Positions 44,059 to 54,238 are shown, counted from the stretch's first letter. The stretch is DNA of 64,000 nt from CAYPAV01 sp964408805 (GCA_964408805.1 CAYPAV010000019.1:26130-90129), one strand, 5' to 3'. Translations and numbers: made by a program. The notes: generated by a model from the letters alone, not told the origin.

Positions 44059-45267
44059 ATGAATGGTGCGAATACGGCGTGGATTCTCACGTCCACGGCG
44101 CTGGTTTTGTTTATGACATTGCCGGGGCTTGCTTTGTTCTATGGCGGATTGGTCCGCTCGCAGAACGTACTTTCGGTATTGATGCATTGCTTCGCGATCG
44201 CCTGCTTGGCGTCGATCGTCTGGCTGGTCGGGGCCTATAGTCTGGCATTCGCGGACGGCAGTCCGTGGGTCGGCGGCCTGCAAAAAGCGTTTCTCGCCGG
44301 TGTCGGCCGGGACGCGCTAGTCGGGGATATTCCCGAAACGGTCTTTTTCATGTTTCAAATGACCTTCGCGATCATCACCCCGGCGCTGATCGTCGGCGCC
44401 TATGTCGAACGGATCAAGTTCGGCGCCGTGCTGCTGTTCAGCGCGCTTTGGCTGTTGATCGTCTACGCGCCGGTCACCCATTGGATTTGGGGCGGAGGCT
44501 GGCTCGCCAAGATGGGCGTGATGGATTTCGCCGGCGGTCTGGTGGTTCATTTGACGGCCGGCGTCTCGGCGCTGGTCCTCGCCAAGTTTCTCGGCGGTCG
44601 CCGGGGTTTCCCGAACGACGTTCGCCCGCCGCACAGCCCCGGCATCACCATGATGGGTGCCGCCATGCTGTGGGTCGGCTGGTTCGGTTTCAACGCCGGC
44701 AGCGCGCTGGCCGCGAACGGCGATGCCGGCATGGCGATGACGGTCACACATATCTCCGCCGCCACGGCGTCACTGGTATGGCTGGTGATCGAGTGGATGA
44801 AGTTCGGCAAGCCGAGCCTCGTCGGCATCGTGACCGGCATGGTCGCGGGCCTGGCATCGATCACCCCGGCGTCGGGTTTCGTCGGTCCCATGGGTGCGGT
44901 CATCATCGGGCTCGCGGGCGGCGTGATCTGCTACTATGCGGTCGGCCTCGTGAAACAGACGCTGAAGATTGACGATTCGCTTGATGTATTCGCCGTCCAT
45001 GGCGTCGGCGGTGCACTTGGCACCTTGCTCACGGCGGTCCTCGTCGATGCCAGTTTCGGCGGCGCGGGCCTCGGCGAAGGCGCGACCATTGGTTCGCAAT
45101 TCGGCGTGCAATTCACTGGCTTCGTAGCGGTGTTGGTTTGGTCCGTCATCGCAAGCATCGTCATCATTAAGGTCGTGCAGGGGATCGTCGGGCTGCGGGT
45201 GCCCGATGAAGAAGAGGTCGAGGGTCTCGACATCACCGCGCACGGCGAATCCGGCTACAACTTCTGA
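44059..45267 (+). CDS. amt: Ammonium transporter
   Basis: This 402-residue Amt/Rh family channel has about eleven membrane segments. Conserved parts include LALFYGGLVRSQNVL, the twin-histidine pore positions in VVHLTAGVSALVL (segment five) and VFAVHGVGGALGTLL (segment ten), and WVGWFGFNAGSAL. It brings ammonium across the inner membrane. The start at MNGANTAWILT follows GGGAGGA by eight bases. It is paired with a PII gene 20 bases downstream; PII binding to the channel blocks uptake under nitrogen sufficiency. Confidence 0.95.
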   Translation: MNGANTAWILTSTALVLFMTLPGLALFYGGLVRSQNVLSVLMHCFAIACLASIVWLVGAYSLAFADGSPWVGGLQKAFLAGVGRDALVGDIPETVFFMFQMTFAIITPALIVGAYVERIKFGAVLLFSALWLLIVYAPVTHWIWGGGWLAKMGVMDFAGGLVVHLTAGVSALVLAKFLGGRRGFPNDVRPPHSPGITMMGAAMLWVGWFGFNAGSALAANGDAGMAMTVTHISAATASLVWLVIEWMKFGKPSLVGIVTGMVAGLASITPASGFVGPMGAVIIGLAGGVICYYAVGLVKQTLKIDDSLDVFAVHGVGGALGTLLTAVLVDASFGGAGLGEGATIGSQFGVQFTGFVAVLVWSVIASIVIIKVVQGIVGLRVPDEEEVEGLDITAHGESGYNF

Positions 45268-45287
45268 ACCGCGGGGAGGTATCGATC

Positions 45288-45626
45288 ATGAAACTGATTA
45301 TCGCCATTATTCAGCCGTTCAAGCTCGACGCGGTTCGCGAAGGTTTATCCGAGCTCGGGGTCGAGGGATTGACCGCCAGCGAGGTTCGCGGTTTCGGACG
45401 CCAGAAGGGGCACAAAGAGGTCTATCGCGGCTCCGAGTACACGATCCAATACGTGCCGAAGATCAAGCTTGAAATCGCAACTGCCGACGACATGGCGGAG
45501 CGGGTCGTCGAATCGATCCGCAACGTCGCCGGCACCGGCAAGATCGGGGATGGAAAGATCTTCGTGCTCGATCTCGAATCCGTCATGCGGGTCCGGACCG
45601 GCGAGACGGGAGAGTCTGCGCTTTAG
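45288..45626 (+). CDS. glnK: PII nitrogen regulatory protein (GlnK-type)
   Basis: This 112-residue PII protein has the family signature KLIIAIIQPFKLDAVREGL, the T-loop GRQKGHKEVYRGSEYTIQYVP with the uridylylatable tyrosine in RGSEY (residue 51), and the B-loop TGKIGDGKIFVLDLE that binds ATP/ADP and 2-oxoglutarate. It forms a trimer that gates the adjacent Amt. It overlaps nothing but follows amt closely, so the pair is one operon, ending at the terminator at 45651. Confidence 0.96.
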   Translation: MKLIIAIIQPFKLDAVREGLSELGVEGLTASEVRGFGRQKGHKEVYRGSEYTIQYVPKIKLEIATADDMAERVVESIRNVAGTGKIGDGKIFVLDLESVMRVRTGETGESAL

Positions 45627-45650
45627 ACGCGATCCGTCATCACCTATCGA

Positions 45651-45690
45651 AAAGAGGCCGTCGCTTTCCGAGTGACGGTCTCTTTTTATT
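45651..45690 (+). terminator. Rho-independent terminator after glnK
   Basis: AAAGAGGCCGTC pairs with GACGGTCTCTTTTT across a short loop, leaving a run of Ts on the plus strand. The mirrored A run means it could work in both directions. Confidence 0.85.
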
Positions 45691-45790
45691 TTGCATTTCC
45701 TGTATTTGGAATTCGCTCGTTTACGAATTTTCAATCTAAGCGGATTAGCCTGACGTACTGCAAAACCGGCAAATGCGTGGTGGGGCGGCG

Positions 45791-48222
45791 ATGGGATGGA
45801 AGATTGCATCTGCGATTTGGATCGCATTTGTGTTGGCTGCATGCGCCGCCCAAGTGCCGGTGCCCAAGCTGGGGGCGTTGTCCGAGGCGACTCGCCTCTC
45901 GGATCGAGAAGACGAAGCCTTCGAGGCATTGGCGCGGTTCAAGGGTGGCGGGGCGCTCAAGCCGCCGACACCGAAAACCAAGGCAAAGATGCCGCGCCGG
46001 GGCGAGATGTCGTCTTACGGGGTCACCGTTTCCGCCGCCCTTGAGGAAGCGTTCGATGCTTATATCGTCGGCCAAACCGATAGGGCTCTCGCGGCCCTGA
46101 ATCGCGCCGAGGTGGAGGCAGGCGCGGATTCACGCCAGCTCTTCGAGGTCTCCTTGCTTCGTGCGCAAGTCCATATCATGACGGGGCGGTTCGATCTCGC
46201 CGAGACGGATTTGGCACGGTCGGCGGGTTTTGAACAAAAAGTGTTCGGCACCAACGTGAACAGCCGGGCTCTTAGAGGAGAGGCGCGTTTTTGGGCCGGC
46301 GATCTCGATGCCGCCCACGCCGATCTGGCACGCGTCGCGGCGGCGACAAAGGCATGGCGTTTGCCGACGGCCTATGGCGGTCCGCCGACAAATCTGGGCG
46401 AACTCTTCAACATCACGAACGCGCAGCTTCGTGCCTACACAGTTCTGGCGGTGATCGATCTCCTGCGTGAGGATTTCGAGTCCGCGCTCGAATGGGCGGA
46501 ACGCGCCGAAGCCGGCATGGTCGATGTGTTCTATGTTTCCAATCATCCACTTTACGGCCCCTTCGTTCCGCTGCATGCCGATGCCTATTACGGCCGGGCG
46601 ATCAACCTCGCTGTCCTTGCCGCGGGCCGTATGGTCGTGGGCAAGGACCGGGTGGCCGCCGCGGCGTTCTTCCGATCCGCGCATGCCTACCTCGATGCTA
46701 TCGGCTTCAAGACCCAAAAGGTGACGGTGGACGCGATCCGGGCGCAGGCGCTGCTTGCCGCCGGGTTCGACGAGGACGCCGCCGAACTTGGCGGGAGCGT
46801 CGTCGAACAAGCGGCGTCGGCCGGGCTCGTGAATATCCTTTGGCGGGTCGAAGGCATTCGCGGCGAAGCCTTTCTTCGCGCTGGCCGAAAAAGCGATGCC
46901 GAAGCGGCATTCAAGCGCGCCCAGGCCGCGATCGATGCGGTCAGCGGCAATCTCGGGACCGACAAGTCCAAGCGTCGCTTCGGGATCGGCAAGGAGGACA
47001 TCACATACAGACTTGCCGGGCTCGATATCGAAAAGGGGGATTACCTGGCCCTGTTCCGGGACCTGGAAAGAGGCCGGGCGCGCGCATACGTCGCCTACGC
47101 GTTCGGAATGCGGCGCCCGCAGCGGCCGCCAGTGGTCTGGCGGACGAATCCAGGCTAATCGCGGAACGCACCTCGATCGTTGCCGCTCTTCGGACCCGTG
47201 ATCCGGAATTGGCCGATGTTCTGTCCATCGCAACCCGAGACCTGACGGAAATTCAATCGACGCTCGGCGCCGGTGAAATATTGGCCTATACCTTGCCGGT
47301 TCGCGAATCGACGGAGGCGGTTTCGTTTCTCATGGTCGGGCGGGCGACGGCGCAGATCGAACGTTTGTCGATCACGCATGGCAAGTTGAAGGGACTGCTC
47401 CGAACTTTCAAGCGGGCCGTTTTCTCGCGACCCGATCCGGCCCTTCAGAAATCAATCGCGGCGGCGATCGGTCGAAAACTCGGGATCGATCGATGGGGCG
47501 CCCGAACCGAGTTGTTCGTCGTTCCGTCGGGACAACTTTATTTCGTGCCGTGGGGCGCTCTTGATATTTCGGTTCCGGTCGCGGTCTTGCCGACTGGCGG
47601 ATGGCTCGCGCGATCGCCGAAATCGATCGAGACGGGGGGAGCGGCGGCGGTGCTTGGCGATCCGAAGTTCTTCGGAGAATTGAAACAGCTGGCGGGAGCG
47701 CGGCGGGAAGCCCAACGCGTTGGTGAACGCTACCGGGTCGATCCGCTGATCGGTCCGGCCGCGACGGACGAGGCTCTCCGCGGCAAGGTCGGCGGCGGGG
47801 TTCGCATGTTGCATCTGGCGACCCACGCAATGTTCGACGCCCGGGCGCCGCTGGAATCTTCATTGGCGTTGAGTGGCGAGAGCGGGACCGAGCATCTCAC
47901 CGCAGCGGAGCTGTTCGAAAATCCGATCCCCGCCGAGGTCGTGATCCTTTCCGCCTGCGAGACCGGGGTCGGAACGGTCGAGGCGGGCGATGATTTCCTT
48001 GGCTTGGCTCGAAGCTTTTATCTCGGTGGCGCGCGAACGGTACTCAACAGTCTCTGGCCGGTCGAAGACAAGGGCACGATGGCGTTCATGCGGGTTTTTC
48101 ACGAGAACGCTCTTGCGAGTACGCCCGGCCATGCTTGGCTGAGCGCCAGAAACAGCCTCAAATCCCAGGGCTATCCACCCTCGGTTTACGGCGCATTCGT
48201 CATCGGCGGGGCCTTGAAATAG
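45791..48222 (+). pseudogene. TPR-CHAT caspase-like lipoprotein, interrupted by a one-base frameshift
   Basis: Joined across one shift, this is an 810-residue protein. A lipoprotein signal (MGWKIASAIWIAFVLAAC) is followed by about 400 residues of helical repeats of TPR type. The C-terminal CHAT peptidase domain has the catalytic histidine in MLHLATHAMFD and cysteine in ILSACETGVG. The first frame runs to 47158 and the second is in register from about 47110. One extra base near 47105-47112, for example making ATGGCGGCG, joins them. CHAT proteins cut or signal in response to stimuli sensed through the repeats; here it would face the periplasm. The break is probably an error. Confidence 0.78.
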
Positions 48223-48299
48223 TGCCGTGCCTCCGCGGCTGACGGGGCCGTCCTTCCCTTACCGTCCCCGCCACCGTTACGGAGGCAAGATGTAATCGC

Positions 48300-49220
48300 T
48301 CAATCGAGCGGCAAGCCCGGATGCACGTTCCGTGAATTGGCGATGTCGAGGAACTGAATCGCCAGGGACGGCATCGCGTTCTCCTGGATCGTCTCCGGGG
48401 TCCAGCCGCCATTGGCATGCACCATCCGCAGCGGCCGCGGCTGACCATAGAGCGAGAGTTCGCCGGCGCGCTGGTGGAAGACCTGACCGTTGACGTAGTC
48501 GGCGCCTTCGGAAGCGAGGAAGGTGCAAAGGGGTGCGATCGCGTCGGCGCGGCTGCGGCGGAGGCGCTCCTCGCGCACTTCCGCCGCCTTCGGGTCTTTC
48601 GGTGTCGGCACGGAGCGCGTCATGCGGGTATCCGCCGAGGGACAGATGACGTTGCTGGTGATCCCCTTCGAGGCATTTTCCATCGCCACGATGCGCGAGA
48701 GCGCCACGATCCCCATTTTCGCCGCACCGTAATTTGCCTGGCCGATATTGCCAAGCAGCCCCGATGTCGACGACACCATGATAATGCGGCCGTATTCCTG
48801 CTCGCGGAAAAGGTTGATGCCCGCTCGGACGACATTGAAATGTCCGGTCAAATGTACGTCGATCACCGCCTGCCAATCGTCCGGCGACATCTTGTGGAAC
48901 ATGCGGTCGCGGAGAATGCCGGCTGGGTTGAACATGATATGACAGCCGCCGAGGTCGTCGCGCGCCTGCTGGACCATCGAAAGGCAATCCTCGTAACTCG
49001 CGACCGAGCCGAAATTGGCGACCGCCTCGCCGCCGCCGTCCCGGATCTCGGCGGCGATCTCCTCGGCCGGCGCGTTGTCGCCGCCATCGCCGGAGCCGCT
49101 GACGCCCGGGTCGTTGACCAGGACCTTGGCGCCGTTCTTCGCCATCATCTTGGCGACCTCCGCGCCCACGCCGCGTCCCGACCCCGTGCAGATCGCTACC
49201 CGTCCATCCAACATGCCCAT
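48300..49220 (-). CDS. SDR family oxidoreductase
   Basis: This 306-residue short-chain dehydrogenase has the cofactor motif VAICTGSGRGVGAEVA near residue 9, with an Asp in VNDPG, and the catalytic YGAAK preceded by a serine pair in MVSSTSGLLG. It is longer than standard SDRs, with a C-terminal tail that resembles the fatty-acid multifunctional-enzyme-like (17-beta-HSD4) group. It is a lone gene between the CHAT gene and the plus-strand carboxymuconolactone-decarboxylase-like gene. The likely substrate is a 3-hydroxyacyl-CoA or steroid-like alcohol. Confidence 0.86.
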   Translation of the reverse strand: MGMLDGRVAICTGSGRGVGAEVAKMMAKNGAKVLVNDPGVSGSGDGGDNAPAEEIAAEIRDGGGEAVANFGSVASYEDCLSMVQQARDDLGGCHIMFNPAGILRDRMFHKMSPDDWQAVIDVHLTGHFNVVRAGINLFREQEYGRIIMVSSTSGLLGNIGQANYGAAKMGIVALSRIVAMENASKGITSNVICPSADTRMTRSVPTPKDPKAAEVREERLRRSRADAIAPLCTFLASEGADYVNGQVFHQRAGELSLYGQPRPLRMVHANGGWTPETIQENAMPSLAIQFLDIANSRNVHPGLPLD

Positions 49221-49391
49221 CCGTCGTTCCTCCGGTTCATGATTTCGCCGTCCTGGCGTTGAAACGATGATTGGGCGGCGGACGCGGGTTTCAACGGTAT
49301 TTTCCGAGAAGAGTCGGGGTGGTGCTTCGCCATCGCCCGCTTAGATCAACTTCGTGGATTTTGGGTTGAACCATACGACAGGAGAGAAAGC

Positions 49392-49769
49392 GTGGCGGAA
49401 AGCGAACGGTACAAGGCCGGGAAAGCGTTGGTTGAGAAACTCTTCGGAAAGCCGATCCGGCAGGGCGTCGTGCCGGATGGTTTTTTCAAACTTACGATGG
49501 AGAACGTCTTCGGAGATGTCTGGACCCGGCCGGGCTTGGAACTGGAAGAGCGCTCGATCATCACCATTACGGCGCTCACCGTATTGAACCGCGAGGAGGA
49601 GCTTTGGGTCCATCTTCATGGAGCCCGAAATCTCGGCATCCCGCGCGAGAAGCTGGAGGAAATCTTCACCCATCTCGCCCATTACGGCGGCTGGCCGGTC
49701 GCCGTCGCCGCGCTCCGAAAATTGGAAGATGTCTATAACAAGAAGCCGCGCGAGAAGGCGAAAGTGTAA
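49392..49769 (+). CDS. Carboxymuconolactone decarboxylase family protein
   Basis: This 125-residue helical protein of the CMD/AhpD superfamily has the typical ERSIITITALTVLNRE and WVHLHGARNLGIPREKLEEI stretches. It lacks the C-x-x-C of AhpD-type peroxidase partners, so it fits the decarboxylase branch that acts on gamma-carboxymuconolactone or a similar compound. It starts at GTG behind GGAGAGAAAGC. No pathway partners for beta-ketoadipate metabolism are nearby, so the substrate is open. Confidence 0.85.
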   Translation: MAESERYKAGKALVEKLFGKPIRQGVVPDGFFKLTMENVFGDVWTRPGLELEERSIITITALTVLNREEELWVHLHGARNLGIPREKLEEIFTHLAHYGGWPVAVAALRKLEDVYNKKPREKAKV

Positions 49770-49955
49770 AGCGCGGTAACCGGTAAATCGTAGGTCCGCG
49801 TCCGCGTCACGTCGAAGGTCATGATCGTTACGAGTTCAATCCCGTCACGATCTATCCGCTTTCTGGCCGCTTTGACGGTGCGAACGATATAATCTTTCTT
49901 CGACCGTGCCAGAAGTGGATACTGTCCGCCGGAACGGGAGTCCGGAGATGACACC

Positions 49956-50795
49956 ATGAGTATCGAGATCGTCCCGACAGACACTCCGGTCGGGGCGGAG
50001 ATCAAGGAGGTCGACCTCTCGTCGGATCTCAGCGCGGACGATTTCACCGAAATCGAATCGGCGTTCGACCACCATGGGGTCATATTCTTCCGCGATCAGA
50101 ATTTGACGCCCGCCCAGCAGCTTGCCCTGACCCTTCGCTTCGGAGAGATCGATCACAACACCTTCGGCGAGACCTATGGTCTCGAGGATCATCCGGGGAT
50201 CGTGGTCATTTCCAACGTCCGGCAAGACGGCCGCGAGATCGGCGTCCGCCGGGCGGGCGAGACCTGGCACAGCGACATGTGTTACACCGCAAACCCGCCT
50301 CGAGGCACCATGCTCTATGCCCATGAGGTGCCGGTGCAGGACGGCCTGGCACTGGGCGATACCTGTTTCGCTGCAGCCAATGCCGCTTATGAGGCGCTGC
50401 CCGCCGAGATGCAACGCCGGTTGGAGGGGCTGGAGGCGGTGTTCGATTTCGATGGGCGGAAGCGCCTTCATCCGACCACCGATGCCCAGCGGGTCGCCTT
50501 TCCGCCGGTTCGTCATCCGATGGTGCGGCCGCATCCTCATACGGGGCGTAAGTGCCTATTCGTCATGCGCGACGATTGTACCGGGATCGTCGGGCTCGGT
50601 GATGGGGAGGCGGGACGTCTGATCGCGGCTCTTTCCGACCATATCCTCCGGCCGGAATTCATTTATCGCCATCAATGGCGACCGGGCGATATTCTGATTT
50701 GGGATAATTGCTCGGTGCAGCATAGGGCGGTGCAGGATTATGATCTGCCGCTCCGCCGGCGACTCCATCGCACGACCTTCGCCGGCCGCGCTTGA
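49956..50795 (+). CDS. TauD/TfdA family Fe(II)/2-oxoglutarate dioxygenase
   Basis: This 279-residue non-heme iron dioxygenase has the metal motif TWHSDMCY (H-x-D) near residue 108, the distal histidine in DNCSVQHRAV, and a 2-oxoglutarate-binding arginine in LRRRLHRTTF. Opening lines such as DHHGVIFFRDQNLTPAQQL are typical. It hydroxylates, and often cleaves, a sulfonate, ether or carnitine-like substrate with O2. It lies in front of a CoA-transferase gene with an 88-base gap on the same strand. Confidence 0.9.
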   Translation: MSIEIVPTDTPVGAEIKEVDLSSDLSADDFTEIESAFDHHGVIFFRDQNLTPAQQLALTLRFGEIDHNTFGETYGLEDHPGIVVISNVRQDGREIGVRRAGETWHSDMCYTANPPRGTMLYAHEVPVQDGLALGDTCFAAANAAYEALPAEMQRRLEGLEAVFDFDGRKRLHPTTDAQRVAFPPVRHPMVRPHPHTGRKCLFVMRDDCTGIVGLGDGEAGRLIAALSDHILRPEFIYRHQWRPGDILIWDNCSVQHRAVQDYDLPLRRRLHRTTFAGRA

Positions 50796-50883
50796 ATTGG
50801 CCCGCGAATTCCCATCGCCGGGCTACCCGCGCCGTGCCGAAAGGTTAGTTTCCTTCTGACGAAATTACAGTCTGCGAGGTGTC

Positions 50884-52089
50884 ATGAGCGAAAGACTACC
50901 GCTGTCCGGAATTCGGGTGCTCGATATCGGTACCCTGATCGCCGGGCCGTTCGGAGCGACTCTGCTCGGCGATTTCGGCGCCGAGGTCATCAAGGTCGAA
51001 CAGCCGGGCCGGGGCGATGCGCTCCGCGGCACGCCGCAGGATGACGGTTCGGCCGGCAGGACCCTCAACTGGCTTATCGAGGCGCGCAACAAGAAGTCCA
51101 TAACCTTGAACCTCCGGGTCGAAGCGGGCCAGGCGATCCTCAAGGATTTGGTGCGCCATGCGGATGTGGTGATGGAGAATTTTACTCCCGGTACGCTCGA
51201 GCGCTGGAACCTCGGCTGGGAGGATCTGAAAAAAATCAATCCTCGGCTGATCATGGCGCGGGTCTCGGGCTACGGGCAGGTCGGTCCCTATTCAAAGCGC
51301 GCGGGCTATGACCGGATCGCCCTTGGTTTCTCGGGCTATATGTATCCGACCGGGTTTCCCGACCGCTTTCCGGTGCGCCCGGCTTTTCCGACGGCAGACT
51401 ACAACACCGGCACCTTTGGGGCCTTGGCGGTGATGTTGGCGCTCTTCGAGCGCGATGCCCGGGGCGGGGAGGGGCAGATGATCGATCTGGCGCTCTACGA
51501 GCCGACCTTCCGGATCACCGCAGGCATGCTGAACGAGTTCGTGACGGCGGGAAAGATTCGCGAGCGGATCGGCAATCGCAACCCGACCTTCTCGCCGGCC
51601 GGTACCTTCGAGACCAAGGACGGCCGCTATGTCCAAATCGCAGCCGGCGGCGACAAGGTCTTCGAGCGTCTTGCCCATGCGATCGACCGGCCGGAACTCG
51701 CGACCGATCCCCGCTATTCCAAGAGCCGCGAGCGGATCGCCCGCGCCGACGAGCTGGAGGCGCTGCTCGGCGAGTGGATCGGGGCGCATGAGTTCGCCGA
51801 TATCGAGGAACGCCTGGTCGGCGCCAACGTACCCTTCGGCGGCATCTACACGGCGGCCGATATCGCCGAGGACCCGCACTATAAGGCGCGCGACAGTTAC
51901 GTCTCGGTCGAGGACGAGATCGAGGGTGAGCTGGTGATGCCGGGGGTCGTGCCGAAACTGACAGGCACGCCGGGAAAAGTCCGCTCGACCGGCCCCGATA
52001 TCGGCCAGCACAACGAGGAGATCTACGGCGACCTTCTGGAGAAAAATGCCGAAGACCTAGCCCGTTTGGCCAAGGACGGCGTGATTTAA
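50884..52089 (+). CDS. CaiB/BaiF family CoA-transferase, copy 1
   Basis: This 401-residue class III CoA-transferase has RVLDIGTLIAGPFGATLLGDFGAEVIKVE in its first 40 residues (only the start is needed for recognition). The catalytic aspartate lies in GEGQMIDLALYEPT near residue 200, and NPTFSPAGTF follows. It moves CoA between acids without ATP. It follows the dioxygenase gene on the same strand and is convergent to the amidohydrolase gene. It is more distant from the two CoA-transferases at 59-61 kb than they are from each other in operon position, so it is probably independent. Confidence 0.9.
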   Translation: MSERLPLSGIRVLDIGTLIAGPFGATLLGDFGAEVIKVEQPGRGDALRGTPQDDGSAGRTLNWLIEARNKKSITLNLRVEAGQAILKDLVRHADVVMENFTPGTLERWNLGWEDLKKINPRLIMARVSGYGQVGPYSKRAGYDRIALGFSGYMYPTGFPDRFPVRPAFPTADYNTGTFGALAVMLALFERDARGGEGQMIDLALYEPTFRITAGMLNEFVTAGKIRERIGNRNPTFSPAGTFETKDGRYVQIAAGGDKVFERLAHAIDRPELATDPRYSKSRERIARADELEALLGEWIGAHEFADIEERLVGANVPFGGIYTAADIAEDPHYKARDSYVSVEDEIEGELVMPGVVPKLTGTPGKVRSTGPDIGQHNEEIYGDLLEKNAEDLARLAKDGVI

Positions 52090-52099
52090 GCCGGGTTTC

Positions 52100-53113
52100 C
52101 TAGAGCCGGTATACGCGCGCCGCGGTATCGTGAAAGAGCTTGGCCCGTTCGTCCGCGGAATACTGTTTCGACATCCGCTTGAAGGCGTTCCACAACACGT
52201 TATAACCGCAACTGATCTTGTCGACGGGAAAGTTGGATTCGAACATGCAGCGATCGGGGCCGAAATGCTCTATCGCGGTTTCGTAATAGCGCCCCGTCGC
52301 CTCGCATAATTCCTGGCTTGTCGGCGGTTTCGGATTCTCGTGCCAGCCGAAGCCGCTGTAATCCATATTGATGCCGCCAAGCTTGACGACGATGTTGGGG
52401 CATTCCGCCAGATCGGCGATGCTCTTTTGCCACTCAACGAATATTTCCTCCCGCTTGCCCGCATAGGGACCCACACCGGCCACACCGCCGAGGTGGTTGA
52501 GGATCAGCGTCGTCTCCGGGAACGCGCGCGCCAGGTCTACGAAATCCGAAAGCTGAGGATGTCGGCAAACGCCTTCGAAAATCAGCCCGAGCGGCCCGAG
52601 TTCGGCGAAGCCTTCGCGAAATTTCGTATCCAGATACATCCCCGGCCCCGTGACTCCGCGGCCCCAATGGACCAGCGGATCGGGATCCCAGGCACCGGTT
52701 CGGCGAATGCCGCGAAAGCGTCCGGGCGCGGCCTCGATCAGCACTTCCAGTACGCCTTTCACCCGCGAGCCGAGCTGTAATTCCGCGTGGCCGATAATTC
52801 CGGCCGCGACTCTCGTCTCCCCGTAGAGGCCCGAGGCGGCCATGGCCGCGATACCGTTGACGAATTCCACCTCGCCCACGGGTTTCATCTCCTCCGGACC
52901 GTCGGCGCGATACATGGCGTGGCATTCGACGAAGACAGAGGAGACGATGTTGTGACCGCTCCGCATGTCCCCTTGTACTTCCTCCATCAGGTAGCGCCGG
53001 TCGACGCGCCCATCGCGGTGATCCCAAAGGTGATGGTGGGTATCGCAGATCGGTAGGTCCGGTTCGAGGGCGTCTTCTTGAACCTGCGCGAGCCAGTCGT
53101 CGTTCGTTGCCAT
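52100..53113 (-). CDS. TIM-barrel amidohydrolase family protein
   Basis: This 337-residue metal-dependent hydrolase is of the amidohydrolase-2 group (decarboxylase and lactonase-like). The metal motif is ICDTHHHLWDH near residue 25 and later signatures are LILNHLGG and MFESNFPVDK near residue 285. The ending HDTAARVYRL is standard for the group. The substrate may be a lactone or an aromatic acid. It is followed by 111 bases before the cupin gene on the same strand. Confidence 0.87.
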   Translation of the reverse strand: MATNDDWLAQVQEDALEPDLPICDTHHHLWDHRDGRVDRRYLMEEVQGDMRSGHNIVSSVFVECHAMYRADGPEEMKPVGEVEFVNGIAAMAASGLYGETRVAAGIIGHAELQLGSRVKGVLEVLIEAAPGRFRGIRRTGAWDPDPLVHWGRGVTGPGMYLDTKFREGFAELGPLGLIFEGVCRHPQLSDFVDLARAFPETTLILNHLGGVAGVGPYAGKREEIFVEWQKSIADLAECPNIVVKLGGINMDYSGFGWHENPKPPTSQELCEATGRYYETAIEHFGPDRCMFESNFPVDKISCGYNVLWNAFKRMSKQYSADERAKLFHDTAARVYRL

Positions 53114-53224
53114 GATATCGCCTTGTGCATTGTCGAATTGAATTATCGAAGGGTGAAACGGGTTGCACGAAGCTCAAGCGTTATTCCGCCTAGTTTCGCT
53201 CTTTCTATGCCTTGCCCGGCTCCA

Positions 53225-53605
53225 CTATATCGGCGGCTCCGCGTCCAGAATATGTTCGGTCGGCTGCGGTGTCGTGGTCATCAAGGTGACCCCGTCCGGC
53301 GCCTTGAACTGATGCCAGGTCCCTTGCGGCACGATGGCAAGCATGCCGGCGGAAAGTTCATGGGTTTCGGTGCCCGCCGCCGATTTGAGGGTCAGGGTGA
53401 CGCTGCCCTTCAGGATTTGCACGATCTCGTCGCCATTGGGATGACGTTCCCATTGGCTGGTCCCCGAGAACCCGCCGGCGAAGATGGCACCGTCCCGGTA
53501 TTCCGCCATCCGGGCGAAGGTCCCCGTGGTGTCCGAATGTCGCGTCCGGCCCTCGAAAAAGGTCTTCTCGGCGAGTTCCGCCTCGATATCGACGATGTCG
53601 GCCAT
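53225..53605 (-). CDS. Cupin domain protein
   Basis: This 126-residue single-domain beta-barrel protein shows the first cupin motif around QWERHPNGDEIVQILKGSV and the second around GMLAIVPQGTWHQF. The metal histidines appear as the H-P-N-G-D-E-I region and the late W-H. It may bind a small carboxylate or act as an isomerase or regulator; nothing here fixes the substrate. It is immediately downstream of the DUF427 gene (18-base gap), so both are probably transcribed together. Confidence 0.83.
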   Translation of the reverse strand: MADIVDIEAELAEKTFFEGRTRHSDTTGTFARMAEYRDGAIFAGGFSGTSQWERHPNGDEIVQILKGSVTLTLKSAAGTETHELSAGMLAIVPQGTWHQFKAPDGVTLMTTTPQPTEHILDAEPPI

Positions 53606-53623
53606 GGATTTTCCCTCCGTCGG

Positions 53624-54154
53624 TTACTCGGTCTTCTCCAGATGCAGCGAAAGTTTCCACTTGTAGTGCGCGGCGTATCGCTGGACGTCGTTGTTCCGCC
53701 ATACCTCCATCAGCTCGGACTCGGGAATATCAGTGTTCTTGGAGATATCCTCGGGCGTCAGTTCCGATCCCTCCGCCGTCTTCAGATACCAGCAAAGCGC
53801 CTCCCATCCCGTCTTGTCGCCGCGGAGGCTGGGCATCTCCTCGACGAGGCCCTGGCCATCCGGGCCGTCGATGATCTCGACGCCCTTCCAGAACGCGATT
53901 CGGCGGTCGATGACCGCCGCCGCCTCATAGGGGTCGGCATAGGACCAGGCAGCGCCCTCGTTGGTTTCGCCGCCGACGAAGACATCGTAATACTCCGCCA
54001 TCCCCTTCCAATGACAATAGGTGTGCTCGATGTCGTCGGACAATTGTATATGCCCCCAATCGATGTCGATCCTCGGGAAATAGACATTCCCCTCGACGAG
54101 GACGCCGTCGTCGCTTTCCGCTAGCGTGACGCCGTTCCAAATTGCCTTGGCCAT
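53624..54154 (-). CDS. DUF427 domain protein
   Basis: This 176-residue protein's first 110 residues match the DUF427 fold. Conserved parts are IWNGVTLAESDDGVLVEGNVYFP (recognised by its first half), the THCHWKG-like TYCHWKGMAEYYDVFV, and AAWSYADPYEAA. The C-terminal 65 residues add a small helical domain ending HYKWKLSLHL. The family has no settled function. It forms an operon with the cupin gene and is preceded by an 84-base gap from the TRAP transporter genes. Confidence 0.8.
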   Translation of the reverse strand: MAKAIWNGVTLAESDDGVLVEGNVYFPRIDIDWGHIQLSDDIEHTYCHWKGMAEYYDVFVGGETNEGAAWSYADPYEAAAVIDRRIAFWKGVEIIDGPDGQGLVEEMPSLRGDKTGWEALCWYLKTAEGSELTPEDISKNTDIPESELMEVWRNNDVQRYAAHYKWKLSLHLEKTE

Positions 54155-54238
54155 GGAACCTACCCTTAGAAGTTTTGCTCAACCCTTCCGGTCTATCGGA
54201 ACAGATCGTCGCCTGAATTACAATTTAGATCGGCGCCG

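Noticed and set aside
49733..50083. A 116-aa minus-strand frame with a reasonable C-terminal half
   Set aside because: It overlaps the ends of two well-supported plus-strand genes and has no family likeness. The 186-base gap alone is too short to support it.
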